A DNA stretch of 64,000 bases from Dromiciops gliroides (taxonomy: Eukaryota > Chordata > Mammalia > Microbiotheria > Microbiotheriidae), in contig NC_057862.1 of NCBI RefSeq assembly GCF_019393635.1, forward strand, positions 93,095,659 to 93,159,658, written 5' to 3'. Of the stretch, positions 49,601 to 60,730 are shown in pieces. Every line of letters starts with the position of its first letter. Position 1 is the first letter of the stretch. The notes under the pieces are model-generated. The model saw only the letters and a program-made list of their open reading frames with translations, made no database searches and was not told the DNA's origin. A program made the translations under genes and the position numbers.

Positions 49601-50360
49601 CATTTTGAAAAAGAATGGTATTGTCATTAATCTATTCTTCATAAATTACCAGATTTTCAATCTATTTTAAAACTCCAACAGGAAGTTGAACCATTTATGT
49701 CATCTGGGAAAAGGAAAATGCAGTAGCTATTCCTAGCATGTTGCTAATTCTTTCAAATTTTAGCTCCTTGTGAATTTATTTAAGAGATTTTTGAGACAGA
49801 TTGTATTACTATTTGACTCGCTTCAAGCCCTGACAAACAATATTAGAATTTAAAAGAATTTAGATGTGATCTCTGGATGACATCATCTCTAAGTATGTTT
49901 GCAAGTCACATGCTGCTTGTGATGTACTCATGGAAAGCCAACAGGCCCTAGGGTGATTGGCATGGTAGAAAGAGAGGAAGGCAGATAAGCTTTCCTGGAT
50001 TTTGTCTGTCTCATTACACAATGTTGCCTTTTAAATTATTTAAATGTGGTATTTATGAAAAGTACTACCTTGGAAGTCCTGGAAACTATACCTTTCCATT
50101 TTTACATGTCTCAGGGATGGCAATGCCTCTTCCATAAACTTTATTATTAATGTGCTTCCAACCTGAAGGCCATTAGCTACTTTGTCTTTAGAATCACTTT
50201 TAGGTAACCAGTTTTGAATTTATTTATCCATATAGAAACAGGCCTTATTACTGCTAATAATTGCATATTGGAGAAACAGCAATATCTTTACCACCCTCTA
50301 TTATAAATAGGCAACCCTCTGCTTCCTCCTAGCATTTGGTCAGAGGTTAATCTCTTATCC
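46661..50360. other. longest stretch without recognisable interspersed repeats
   Basis: About 3.7 kb with no SINE, LINE or LTR signature that I recognise. Only short A-, T- and (TA)n runs (for example 49146-49166) stand out. No exon-like open frame is convincing. It is a candidate for conserved non-coding DNA, which the sequence alone cannot show. Confidence 0.5.
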
Positions 50361-50377
50361 TCATGTAGGGTACTTTG

Positions 50378-50533
50378 TTTCTTTTTTTTTTTTTCTTGGT
50401 AAGGCAATTGGTGTTAAGTGACTTGCCCAGGGTCACACAGCTATTAAGTATCAAGGGTCTGAGGTCATATTTGAACTCAGGTCCTCCTGAATCCAGGGTC
50501 AGTGTTCTATCCACTGCGCCACCTAGCTGCCCC
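50378..50533 (-). mobile_element. A-tailed tRNA-derived SINE
   Basis: Reverse copy with T-run 50382-50393, antisense tail AGGCAATTGGTGTTAAGTG and head GCGCCACCTAGCTGCCCC. A perfect 17-bp duplication TCATGTAGGGTACTTTG is at 50361-50377 and 50534-50550. Confidence 0.95.
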
Positions 50534-50654
50534 TCATGTAGGGTACTTTGGCGAGAAGTCCATCTGAGATGCTTCTCCCTGGGACTGTCTGCCTTTCCAA
50601 TGAGCCCCTACCCCATCCCCAGACCTTCCAGTAGAGTATCTAATATTTCCTGAG

Positions 50655-50865
50655 AAAACAGAACATCCAACTTGGAGTCCAAAGTCCTGAGTTTGAGCTC
50701 CAATTCTACAGCTTCTCCTTTGATCTTAGTCACTTCACTCCTGGGAGCTGTAGCATCCCAATCTATAAAAACATGAGAATAATACATGCATTGTCTGCTT
50801 TATAAAAGTGTTGTGAGGAAGGCATTTTGTACATTTTAAAGGGTTATATGAAAGTAAATTATTAT
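50655..50865 (+). repeat. MIR-type core-SINE
   Basis: Plus-strand MIR: CAACTTGGAGTCCAAAGTCC, CTTAGTCACTTCACTCCTGG, AAAAGTGTTGTGAGGAAGGC. Confidence 0.65.
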
Positions 50866-50867
50866 TG

Positions 50868-51125
50868 GACAACTAGGTGGCACAGTGGATAGAGCAGTGG
50901 GCTTGGAGTCAAGAAGACTCCTCTTTCTGAGTTCAAATGTGGCCTCAGACATTTACTAGCTGGTGACCATGGGCAATTCACTTAACCTTGTTTACCTCAG
51001 TTTCCTCATCTGTAAAATGAGCTGGAGAAGGAAATGGCAAACCACTCCAGTATCTTTGCCAAAAAAAATTCCAAAATGAGTCACAAAGAGTTGGACATGA
51101 CTAAAAATGGCTGAACAACAACAAA
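50868..51125 (+). mobile_element. Mar1-like SINE with RTE-type tail, full length
   Basis: Head ACTAGGTGGCACAGTGGATA, body ATGAGCTGGAGAAGGAAATG, tail AGAGTTGGACATGACTAAAA followed by CTGAACAACAACAA. Confidence 0.9.
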
Positions 51126-51483
51126 TATGTTATAATTATTATCATTATAAGCACCAAGAAATGAACCAATGAAGGCTCTTGGATACAACCTGAAGGGGAA
51201 AGGTACTTATCACAGAAATATTAAAAATTGCACATTTGTATACACATATATACATGCACACATATGTATATGTCTGCCTATTAAAATAAGTTCATGAGAG
51301 TGAGGTTAAGAACACCTAGATTAGGTGTTCTCTATAATCTCTTCCAGCTCTATTTTCTAGTAGAATATAATTTTCAGGGTATCTAAGTCATCTAAAAATG
51401 TTAAAAGGGGAAAGGATTTTAGAGGTGACTTGGAAACATCCTTTTGAAAACATGCCAGCTTTTCAAAAGCTAAGATTCGAGTG

Positions 51484-51715
51484 CTCCTGAGAGAGGCAGT
51501 ATGACACAGCAGCTAGAAGGTCAGACTTGGAATCAGGAAGACCTGAGCTCAAGTGCAACCTCAGACATATACTAATTATGGGCAGGGCACTTAAGCTTTC
51601 AGTGTCAATATCTAAGACTTCAGCTTGGAGATAAGTTGCCAATCTGCTTCGGTGAAAGGAATTTCTATAATAGCAGTTCCTCCATGTGGATGAAATCATG
51701 AGTCTGAATAATAAT
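51484..51715 (+). repeat. core-SINE (MIR/THER-like) with marsupial-type tail
   Basis: Head CAGCAGCTAGAAGGTCAGAC, CTTGGAATCAGGAAGACCTG, tail GGTGAAAGGAATTTCTATAA...GATGAAATCATGAGTC. Confidence 0.7.
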
Positions 51716-52180
51716 TATATCTAGTATATGTACAATATCCCTGTGAGGTAGGTTCTTATTATTATCTCCACTTTACAGATGAGGAAACTGAGGCTGAGAG
51801 TTGTGACTTTTCCCAGGGCCAAATAGCTCGTAAAGGGCAGCTGGGTAGTAAAATGAATAGAGGGGTACCAGGGCCTGGAGTCAGGAAGACCTGAGTTCAA
51901 ATATAGTCTCAGGCACTTATTAGCTGTGTGCCCCTGGACAAGTCACTTCACCCTGTTTGCCTCAGTTTTCTCATCTGTAAAATGAGCTGGATAAGGAAAT
52001 GGCAAATCACTCCAGTATCTTTGCCAATAAAACCCCAAATGGGGTCACAGAGAGTTGGACATGACTGAAAAAAAATGAACAACATATAGCTAGTAAAGTG
52101 TTTTATGGGAGGAATCGATCTCAGGTCTTGCTGACTTCAAGTCCAACACACTAATCACTATACTACCTAGATGCCTATAA
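51716..52180 (-). repeat. MIR-type core-SINE split by a Mar1-like SINE
   Basis: Left part ATCTCCACTTTACAGATGAG...CCCAGGGCCAAATAGCTC and right part GAATCGATCTCAGGTCTTGC...CACTATACTACCTAG join into one antisense MIR when the SINE at 51835 is removed. Confidence 0.78.
51835..52085 (+). mobile_element. Mar1-like SINE with RTE-type tail, inside MIR
   Basis: Complete copy. The duplication ATAGCTMGTAAA (M = C or A) is at 51823-51834 and 52086-52097, so both boundaries are exact. Confidence 0.93.
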
Positions 52181-52240
52181 CAAAAAACAGAACTGATCAT
52201 TGTTTTCATTTCCTCTCTAATCCCCAAAATTTTTCTCTAT

Positions 52241-52387
52241 TTTTTTTTTTGCAGGGCAATGAGGGTTAAGTGACTTGCCCAGGGTCACACAGCTAGTTAA
52301 GTGTCAAGTGTCTGAAGCTGGATTTGAATGGGTCCTCCTGAATCCAAGGCCAGTGCTTTATCCACTGCATCACCTAGCTACCACCTT
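52241..52387 (-). mobile_element. A-tailed tRNA-derived SINE, subtype B
   Basis: Reverse copy with T-run, antisense tail GGGCAATGAGGGTTAAGTG and head ATCACCTAGCTACCAC. The duplication AAAATTTTTCTCWAT (W = T or A) is at 52226-52240 and 52388-52402. Confidence 0.92.
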
Positions 52388-52449
52388 AAAATTTTTCTCA
52401 ATATGCACCAAATGGCATAAAACAAATGGCACCAGTTCGTGGAACATAG

Positions 52450-52905
52450 GGATAAATCGTGATACAGTTGAATGAGCAATGAACATGAAGTCAGAGGATT
52501 TGGGTTCAAATCCCACTTCTGACAATTATTACCTACATAACCTTAGACAAGTCATATAACCTCCTGGACCCAAGATTCCTCACCTATAAAATAACGGGAT
52601 TGAACAAGAAGATCTCTCAGGCACTTCCCAACTCAATGATCCCGAATCTCTCACACAAGCAAACCATGTATTACCTTACTTAAGTTGTAAACAATTAGAT
52701 TCTAGAATTGGCCATGAAGCACTAGAAACACATCACTAATGTGTAAGATAATGGATATTGAATTGGGAATCAGGAAACTGAGACTCTTAAGTACAATGCT
52801 GCTTTATATGCAACCTATGGCTTTGGGTAAATCAGTTAAGCTCTATCAATACCGGGGTTGAAATTTGTGTCCAAAATCTTTTCCACTCCAAAGTTCAATA
52901 ATTCT
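52450..52905 (+). repeat. two MIR-type fragments
   Basis: 52450-52650 (GGATTTGGGTTCAAATCCCA, CTTAGACAAGTCATATAACC) and 52735-52905 (GAATTGGGAATCAGGAAACT, GGCTTTGGGTAAATCAGTTA) are plus-strand MIR. Confidence 0.7.
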
Positions 52906-52989
52906 ACTCTAGATCAAACCAATGCTTGTCATTGCCTCCTCTACTTAGAAGGCAAGAGAAGCTCTTTACCTGTCCCATGCCCTTGTCAA

Positions 52990-53215
52990 ACATTTCTAGA
53001 AAATATTTGACAGGAAGCTTGGCAGAGTAGACAGAGAACCAACCAGCTTTCGAATCCTGCCTTTGACAACATCCTGGTTGTCTGACCCTAGGCAAGCATC
53101 ATTTAACCTCTGATCTCTCAGAACAACTGTGGCTGCTGATCTGTTTTGATAGAGGACACTCCTCACTGGTAACTCCCTAAACTAATAAAATTATAGGAAA
53201 GGCCCTCCCCCAAAG
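52990..53215 (+). repeat. core-SINE (MIR/THER-like) with marsupial-type tail
   Basis: TTTCGAATCCTGCCTTTGAC, GACCCTAGGCAAGCATCATT, then the decayed tail ATAGAGGACACTCCTCACTG. Confidence 0.55.
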
Positions 53216-53984
53216 AAAAGTCTACTCTATTGCATGAGATTGAGGAGGCAGTGGTATGTACATTAGTGTAGATATTCACTTGTCACCCAATTGGACTAAC
53301 ATTGCCATTATTTCCTCTCTATTCATTTCTCTAAGGTTCCCTGCACTTCTAATAACCTAAATCTTGATAACCTAATAACCTAAGACTTGACCTTAGTCCT
53401 GGAGCCACTGACTTTCACTAGTAATCAGCAGCTGCCATCTTTGAGCAGCAAGTAAACTGTTATAACTGTCTCATCTAGGCTCTCCACAGGGATCTTCCAT
53501 CCCAGCCCCCAACTTTGATGTCTGACAAAAGACCAGGTGACTATTTTGAAATTGTTGCCATGCATGGTGCCAGGTAAATGCCAGGCAGTTCAGTAAAGAT
53601 CTCTGGACTTGATTTTGGAGCAAATTAGAATGTACCATAAAACACACTACTAGTATTAATAAGACTAGTGGAACAATTAAGTATTATTTAGCTCTTTCAA
53701 ACATAACAAGATAATGTGAGACTTGACAGTGCTTTCACTTTATTCATCTGTGTACCTAATGAATATTAATTAAAACTTATTTTCCCATGTTACGTTATGA
53801 TGTGTGCTCATACACACCTTACAGACAATTAAGTTTTAGAACAAGGTGCCCAAGTCTCAGTGTAAATCATCATTAGAGCTGAGAACTGATGCTTGTTTCT
53901 CCATTTCTAATTAGAGCATCTTTCAAAATACCTACTGGGATCTGTCTGTGTCAGCAATTTCCTCTTAAACAGAGTACAATGTGT
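53216..53984. other. no recognisable feature
   Basis: Unique AT-rich DNA. Confidence 0.4.
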
Positions 53985-54012
53985 GTAAAAAGCACTGGAT
54001 TAGTAGTTGGGA

Positions 54013-54436
54013 ATGGGAAGGTAGGTGGCGCTGTGGGGCAGCTAGGTGGTACAGTAGATACAGCACTGGGCCTAAAGTCAGGAAGATTCATCTTCCTAAG
54101 TTCAAATCTGGTCTTATACACTTATTAGCTATGTAACCCTGAGCAATTTACCTAACCCTGTATGCCTCAGTTTCCTCATTTGTAAAATGAGCTGAAGAAG
54201 GAAATGACCAAACGTTCCAATACCTTTGCCAAGAAAACCCCAGATGGGGTTGCAAAGAGTCAGACACCACTGAAACAGCTGAACAACAAAAGTAGGTGGC
54301 GCAGTGGATAAAGCACCAGCCCTGGATTCAGGAGTACCTGAGTTCAAATCCGGCCTCAGACACTTGACACTTACTAGCTGTGTGACCCTGGGCAAGTCAC
54401 TTAACCCCCCATTGCCCCACCAAAAAAAAAAAAAAA
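54013..54436 (+). mobile_element. A-tailed tRNA-derived SINE, subtype B, split by a Mar1-like SINE
   Basis: The outer SINE head (54013-54036) and remainder (54292-54436, ending CATTGCCCCACC plus A-run) flank a second SINE. The outer duplication AGTAGTTGGGA is at 54002-54012 and 54437-54447. Confidence 0.88.
54037..54291 (+). mobile_element. Mar1-like SINE inserted in an A-tailed SINE
   Basis: Complete copy (head CAGCTAGGTGGTACAG, tail GCTGAACAACAAAA). The duplication GTAGGTGGCGCWGTGG (W = T or A), which is host SINE head sequence, lies at 54021-54036 and 54292-54307. Confidence 0.88.
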
Positions 54437-54610
54437 AGTAGTTGGGAGGCTTGGCTTCTAGTTCCTATTCTGTTACCAACAAGCTGGGCCTCAATTTATT
54501 CATCTTTAAAAATGAGGTTAGTGGTAAAAAAAAAATATATTTCTAAGGTCTCTTCTAGCTCTAAAAGTTCTGAATCTCTCTTCCTAACATCGTATAGTCA
54601 TTTGTATTTA

Positions 54611-55829
54611 CCTGAACCCTCTAACTCCATACTGACTACCTTTGGAGATAGGTAATTTCCCTTGCAGCAAGTCTATAAAAGTTACCTGGATAACAGCACT
54701 CCCGATTGTAGTGATTATTCTTTGATTTTGAAGAATTTTTAGCAAGAGAGTCAACCTAGCCCAGGATATAGACCTGAGAGACCAAGTTCTAATGTTTTAA
54801 TCTGATATTGCTTATTCTCTCAATGACTTTTAATTGACTAGATAGGGGACAGCCAACCCCTTGAACAAACTAATTTATTTCAATATCATTTCTAGCCCCT
54901 GCTGTAAATGTTTTGGGACAGATTTGGAAGAACTGGGATGAGACATTTTGACTATTGCCTGAAGGCAATTTGCATCTCTTAAAGAAGAAGAGGCAGAGGT
55001 TAAGCATAAGCTGAAACTCATCATTACTTATATACGATGGGGTTTTTATATATCATTTCACAGGAATGCTTTTTTTAAAGTCAAATATGTGATTTTGAAA
55101 GTCAAATATCTGCTAAAGAAATTGGACTGACCCAAATCTGCCTTCAGTGTTTAAATGGTGAAGATGCTGTAAAATTTTGAAGCAATTTTGTTTTCCATAC
55201 AACATATTCTTTTTTAGCAAGAAAATCTTTCTTTGCTCTACATTCTTCTTTGTTCCCACAGAAATGCCTGATTTGGCTTGGTATGAAGTCAAACAAACTG
55301 TTCTCATCATAAGTGGAGCAAAGGAAAAATTCTTTTCATTCAAGTTCTGGGTTCAGGAAAGATTTGTGTAAAAACATTCTATGTAACTATAGTAGTTGGC
55401 TACTGTGCTTTTGTGACCTCTCTGTAGAATAGTTATTTTCTCTTGCATCCGACATGAAAATAAAGGAGCATGAAAAAAATTTAGTCTATTAAAGTGTTGA
55501 AAATATAAAAAATACTTGTAGAAGGGTTTTTTTTTGACACATGAATGATCATACACATGTAAGTAGAATACCTTCTCTTCTCTATTTCCATCCTTCCCCT
55601 ATGATTTTGTTTTGTCTGACTATCAAATTTAGGTCATAAGCCTACTAGGCTGGGACCATATCTAAACCTCAGTTCCAGATAGTACCTTTCTGATACATAG
55701 GCTGTATTGAATCACATTTATCCCTGATGCTCACAGTAGGAGAAAATAAATCTGGAAGCAATAATTATGAGACTTAAAATACAACAAATGAATATCAATG
55801 TTTTGGGAGGAAAAGAAAAAAGTATACAA
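54611..55829. other. no recognisable gene or repeat
   Basis: Unique AT-rich DNA. A 64-codon frame at 55177-55371 lies after a pyrimidine-rich run ending CCCACAG, but the frame itself starts upstream of it and has no familiar domain. Confidence 0.4.
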
Positions 55830-56200
55830 AAATAGCATGATAAGAGAAATGCTTGAAAGAATGTTCACATATATTAATTTATTTGATCCTTTAGACCTAT
55901 GGGGGAGGGGAGGGAAGTAAATAGGTATCATTATTCCCATGGAAATGGGAAATCTACAAAGGAAATAAGAATTGCCCGAGGACAGAAAGTAAGACACAAA
56001 ATCATCCACTGTTATAGTGAACCTTAGAGATCTTCTAATTTTACAGTTGAGAAAATGGATTTTGAGGAGTGGAGTAAATTGTCCATCATCTCATGGGAAA
56101 TCTGTGTCAGAGCAAGAAACTATGATCTAGTTCTCCATTCAAGTCAACAGGAGATTGTTAAGCACTTACTCCATGCCAGGCACTGTTTCCTAAGCCCCTG
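55830..56200 (-). repeat. two MIR-type fragments and an L2/MIR end
   Basis: 55830-56000 (ATTATTCCCATGGAAATGGG), 56005-56150 (TTTTACAGTTGAGAAAATGG) and 56155-56200 (GTTAAGCACTTACTCCATGC) have antisense core-SINE or L2 character. Confidence 0.55.
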
Positions 56201-56890
56201 CTCTTTCCATTCCACCAGATTGCACGTGTGATGTGTGACTCATGAGTTAGCAGTGAGGGTAATGTCTAGTGGCTTAATAATCCCAGAAAATAGCTGAGAA
56301 TAAGGATGTGTGGGTCTTAATACTGGTTTAAGAGCCAAGGGAAATTGGGCAAATAATTTCAAGACTCAATATTGCCAGTTTTCCCATTAAAAACAACAAC
56401 AACAAACCTATCGGTAAGAGAGTATGAAGTAGTAGAATACTTTGTTAACCTTAGTGAAAAGTTTTGTTGTTCTTCAGGTGAAAAACATTATGGATGGTTG
56501 ATAATGGCTTCCTGATTTTTAAACAACCTTTGGAAACACTTAAGCCTTTTGATTGTCTTGCCCTTCTGCTTTAAGACACAGAGAGACTTAAAAATACCAA
56601 CCAACAAGTAAATGTCAAAAGATGAAAAAAAAGTCTTCCCATAAGCTCTGTTTTTCATAAAAATATAGATTTAATAAGTTTCTAAAGAAAAACAGAACGG
56701 TCATGTGAGGACCGTGCCAAACTTATAAACTTTGACAGTCTTGCATACTGAGACGAACAAGCCAATGTATTTCACAAGGAATAAAATACATTTTCTCCCT
56801 GAATTCATTGAAGGGGGAAAAAAACACATCTGTCCTAAATTTCTTTGAAAGAACAGACCAGCTTTCAGTTCCTTTGAGGGACTCTGCTGA
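56201..56890. other. unique DNA with a weak MIR
   Basis: A MIR-like piece at about 56300-56400. Otherwise no feature seen before the inverted repeat. Confidence 0.4.
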
Positions 56891-56896
56891 GTTTTC

Positions 56897-57266
56897 TGGT
56901 TTATCTTCGATGAATTCACAACATCATTGTAATGCTATCAACAGACAAAGTTGAAGAGATAACTTGAAAACCCTTTTTTGTTCTTATTAAACTTTCAGGG
57001 CCAAGAAACAACATTTTCTGACTCAAAGGGCATTAGACCTTGCAAAATGAACTCTACTGTTAAGGGGGTTGAACAAGTAAATTATTAGAGGCAGCAGTAG
57101 ATAGAGCACAGGATTTAGAGTCAGTAGGCTGGGGTTCAAATCCCAGTGTGATGTATGATCTTGAATAAGTTTCTGATCTTCAGTTTCATTGAGAGCTTCC
57201 AAGTTATCTCTTGAACTTTGTCTGTTGATAGCATTACAGTGATGTGAATTCATCAAAGATAAACCA
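56897..57266. repeat. inverted repeat, ~70-bp core arms, 233-bp spacer
   Basis: Arm 1 (56897-56966, starting TGGTTTATCTTCGATGAATT) and the reverse complement of arm 2 (57200-57266) differ by three substitutions and one 3-base indel by my alignment. Weaker similarity continues outward for perhaps 30-60 bp. The spacer contains a MIR fragment. The origin is not known to me. It could be a local inverted duplication, two opposite copies of one repeat, or a palindromic element. Confidence 0.82.
57085..57190 (+). repeat. MIR-type fragment in the inverted-repeat spacer
   Basis: GCAGCAGTAGATAGAGCACA, GGGGTTCAAATCCCAGTGTG and TTGAATAAGTTTCTGATCTT follow the MIR order. Confidence 0.65.
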
Positions 57267-57376
57267 AAAAACTTAACAAAATCTCTCAAAGGATCTGAGA
57301 GACAGTCTGGGGAAATGAGGAAGTAATTTATACATGTTTGTTTCAAGTTAAGTGAACCATTATTTCTCATATACTA

Positions 57377-58010
57377 TAATAATAATAATAATAATAATGA
57401 TAAACATTTGTGTAGTGCTTACTATGTGGCAAGCACTGTGCTAAGGACTTCACAATTATTCATTCATTTGTTCCTCAAAACAATCCTGGGATATGGGTGC
57501 TATTATTATTCCCATTTTATAAAGGAAGGAACTGAAGTAAACAGGGGTTATGTGACTTGCCCAGGGTCACACAGATAGTATGTACCTGAGGTCTGATTTG
57601 AACTCAGCTCTTCCTGACATCTAGTAGCTGTGTGACCCTAAGAAAGTCACTTAAGCCTGTTTACCTCAGTTCCTCATATATAAAATTATGTATAGAAGGA
57701 AATGGCAAAACACTCCAGTAGCTTTGCCAAGAAAACCCCAAATGGGGTCATGAAGAGTTGGACATCACTGAAAAACACCAACAATACTAACTCAGCTTCC
57801 ATGAAAATAGAAATCCACTCTTGTCACAAATAATCATAGCTAGCATTTATATAATGCTTTTAAAGTTTGCTTTATATTTGTTAACCCTATTTTATAGTTG
57901 AAGAAACTGAGGCTGAGAGATTGTGACTGAAAACTATTGAACAACAACAATAACAACTTCCTGACTTTAGGTCTGGTACTGTATTTCCTGTACCACCTAG
58001 CCACCAGAAA
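57377..58010. repeat. (AAT)n, two MIR-type fragments and a truncated Mar1-like SINE
   Basis: 57377-57399 is (AAT)n. 57395-57620 is antisense MIR (CATTTTATAAAGGAAGGAAC). 57621-57787 is a plus-strand Mar1-like SINE lacking its head (GCTTTGCCAAGAAAACCCCA, GAGTTGGACATCACTGAAAA). 57825-58010 is a second antisense MIR. Confidence 0.7.
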
Positions 58011-58149
58011 ACTTGCAACATTTTAATGATTTTTTAATTTATTATTAGAGGTTTATGTGATCTAACTCATCTCACCATCCTAGAATTTTAGAATAAGTTC
58101 AGAAAAAAGTCCACATTAGAGATGCTTCAATGTAATTTGCCAGGACTAG

Positions 58150-58385
58150 AAGTAAGGGAGCCAGTATAGCATAGTAGATCAAGAATTAGCCTTAAAACCA
58201 GAAGACCTATATTCCGGTCCTGCTTCTGACACACTGGCTCTCTGACCCTCTGAGTTTTCTAGGAAATTCTCTAAGATTTCAAGGAGTGGAGAAGATGCTG
58301 ATGTACATTAGGAGAGGAAATATCATCACCTGAAAGTTCCCTATATCTTTGAAATCAGGTTCAGTTCCTAGTCCCTATAAGTATG
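58150..58385 (+). repeat. core-SINE (MIR/THER-like) with marsupial-type tail
   Basis: CCAGTATAGCATAGTAGATC, TTCCGGTCCTGCTTCTGAC, tail GGAGAGGAAATATCATCACC...TTTGAAATCAGGTTCAG. Confidence 0.65.
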
Positions 58386-58521
58386 GAAGCTAGAATTAGG
58401 CATCTGACTCTATTAAACTATGACCTCTATTAACCTCTATTAACTCTATGACCTTTTTATTTGATAGTGTTCTCTCTATCAGCATGATTTCTATTCATCC
58501 ATGATCCTATGTTAAAGCAGA

Positions 58522-58667
58522 TTTTTTTTTGGTAGGGCAGTAGGGGTTAAGTGACTTGCCCAGGGTCACACAGCTAGTAAGTGTCAAGTGTCTGAGGCCA
58601 GATTTAAACTCAGATCCTCCTGAATCCAGGGCTGGTGCTTTATCTACTGCACCACCCTAGCTGCCCC
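58522..58667 (-). mobile_element. A-tailed tRNA-derived SINE
   Basis: Reverse copy with T-run, GTTAAGTGACTTGCCCAGGG, GTCAAGTGTCTGAGGCCAG and head CACCCTAGCTGCCCCC. A flanking duplication is uncertain. Confidence 0.88.
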
Positions 58668-59029
58668 CAAGCACACTTTTAAGTGGATAGCTGAGTCATT
58701 CTGAAGACAAAGTTTTCTGGCTTAACAGTACACAGCAATTAAATATATACTGAAGAAGGCACTGAGATACCTGAGTATGGGTCTCTCCTCTTGTCCTTAT
58801 TAGTTACATGAATTTGGGTTAATTACTTGACCTTCTACAGCTAAGTTTCATCAGTAAAAATGATACAATAAGCCTTGCTTATTGTATTATCTACTTCACA
58901 GGATTATGAGGAATAAAGCATTTTGATTCCTATAAAGGACTATATGAATATGAGCTATTGTTAAATTCACTGAATAGTTTTCGCACCACATTCTATGTTT
59001 ACATTATTTGAAGCAACAGGTGATTTTAG
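58668..59029. other. no recognisable feature
   Basis: AT-rich DNA. A short MIR-like stretch may be present near 58770-58900. Confidence 0.35.
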
Positions 59030-59602
59030 ATAGTCAAACAACAGATCTAATCACATCATTCTCCTGCTCAAAAAGCTTCATTGGCTCCCTACCACCTCTA
59101 AGATAAAATAGAAATTCTTTGGCATGTAACAACCTTGACAATTTGGCTCCAATATATCTTTCCTGATTGATTTCACATTACTTCTCCTCATTCTACAGTC
59201 CAGCCAAGATAGTCTATTTTTGACTCCCTATAGCCATAATTCTGTCCAGTGGTTCTACCCCTTTGCTTAGGCTATTTCCCATGTCTGGAATAATCTCCTT
59301 GCTCCTCTTTACCTCTTGGAAACCATAGCTTCCTTCAAGTTTCAGTTCAAGTTCTACCTCTTCTGACATGAGGCTTTTCTTCATCCCTCAATTGTTAGTG
59401 TTCTCTCCACCCCAAAATTAGTTTATATTTGTTTTGAATATATTTCATATTTGCTTATCTGTATGCATATTGTTTCTCCTTATTAGAATGTAATCTCCTA
59501 TAGGGAAGGTCCTGTTTTACTTCACCTTCATATTCTCAGAACTTTGAGCAATTCTTTGATGTAGATCAAGTGCTTAAAAAGTGCTTATTGAATTGAATAA
59601 AT
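59030..59602 (+). mobile_element. L2-type LINE 3' end
   Basis: Sense L2: CATCATTCTCCTGCTCAAAA, CATTGGCTCCCTACCACCTC, ATGAGGCTTTTCTTCATCCC, GTGCTTATTGAATTGAATAA. ORF2 C-terminus followed by the 3' UTR, frames broken. Confidence 0.78.
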
Positions 59603-60574
59603 TTTGTCATGAGAAATAGTCTATCCACATTGAAAACATTAGTTATACTGATTGCCATTTTGGTAGACAAAATAATTATGTCCGTTTTTCATGCTCAACT
59701 GGGTTGATAAGGTGTTGTGTAAACAAAACTCTTTTAGGCATTTTCCCTTTCTTTAGAATACAGCCTCATTGATATTTGTTCAGTATTTAGAGCTGCCTCT
59801 TGGGTATAGGACATTTCATTATTTCAAGTATAGCTCTTTAAATAAAAACCCAAGACATAGAACTTAGTGATTATGAATGTATAAACCAGGAAATTATTTT
59901 AGCTAGAGTGCCTTAAGATTTGCATTCTAAATTTTAAATGCATTACCATCAATTTCAGTACATTTCTTAAATTTCTTTTGTATTTTGAAGAGTTTCCACT
60001 CTTCTGAGTGCAATATCCATGTCTCCTCAGCCTTGACCAACCTGTTCATTTCTATAGACTAGCAAATTCCACAGAATGCTAAGAAATAAGAAACTAAATA
60101 GATTTCTTTATTATCTTGCTTCAGATTTTTATGGAAGAAGGTTGCTAGGAGCTGGGTGTTTCTCTTTAGTATAAAATTTTCTGAATTGGCTTTTATTATA
60201 TTTTGAGTGTGTGTAGTAGGCTGTCCAGACTTATGTATGCTTTTATAATGCAGGGAACTCCTGGATCTTTATTGATGCAAACTTGAAACTCATCTACAAT
60301 TTATAGTCTTATCATTTATAACTACTAAGCAGGTAAGCCCCAAAGCCCAAAGAATACAGCCTATGCCCCTTCTCCAACCTCCCTCTCCAGAACGTTAGCT
60401 CTACTTCAAACCTACTTCAACAGTCATAGAAGGGAGAAATAGATACTAGAGTCTCCAGTGAATATTAAAGTCCTTGGGCTCATCAAATGGTTCAACATCA
60501 GAAATTAATAAGATACTATTAATGAAATTGACACTAAAGAAAATATGTTGCCATCTGTCTTGCTGTTATACCCT
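59603..60574. other. no recognisable feature
   Basis: Unique AT-rich DNA without exon-like structure. Confidence 0.45.
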
Positions 60575-60730
60575 AATCACTACTAGTCTGTTCCATCAGA
60601 CTTACAGCTGAAACTTCCTGTATGTGTTGCCTCCCCATTAGAATACAAGTATCCTGAGAACAGGGAATATTTTACTTTAATATTTGTATTCCAAGTGCTT
60701 TGCACATAGTAAGTACATCATAAATGCTTT
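60575..60730 (+). mobile_element. L2-type LINE 3' end
   Basis: Sense L2 terminus: CCCCATTAGAATACAAGTAT, TTGTATTCCAAGTGCTTTGC, ACATAGTAAGTACATCATAA. Confidence 0.65.

Larger units (their letters stand above)
53985..54610 (+). repeat. MIR-type core-SINE hosting a two-level SINE nest
   Basis: Left part AAAAGCACTGGATTAGTAGT and right part GGCTTGGCTTCTAGTTCCTA...CTTCTAGCTCTAAAAGTTCT form one plus-strand MIR once 54013-54447 is removed. Confidence 0.75.

Noticed and set aside
55177-55371. 64-codon frame near a pyrimidine-rich run ending CCCACAG, resembling a splice acceptor and last exon
   Set aside because: No recognisable protein and no other exon nearby. One acceptor-like motif in AT-rich DNA is expected by chance.
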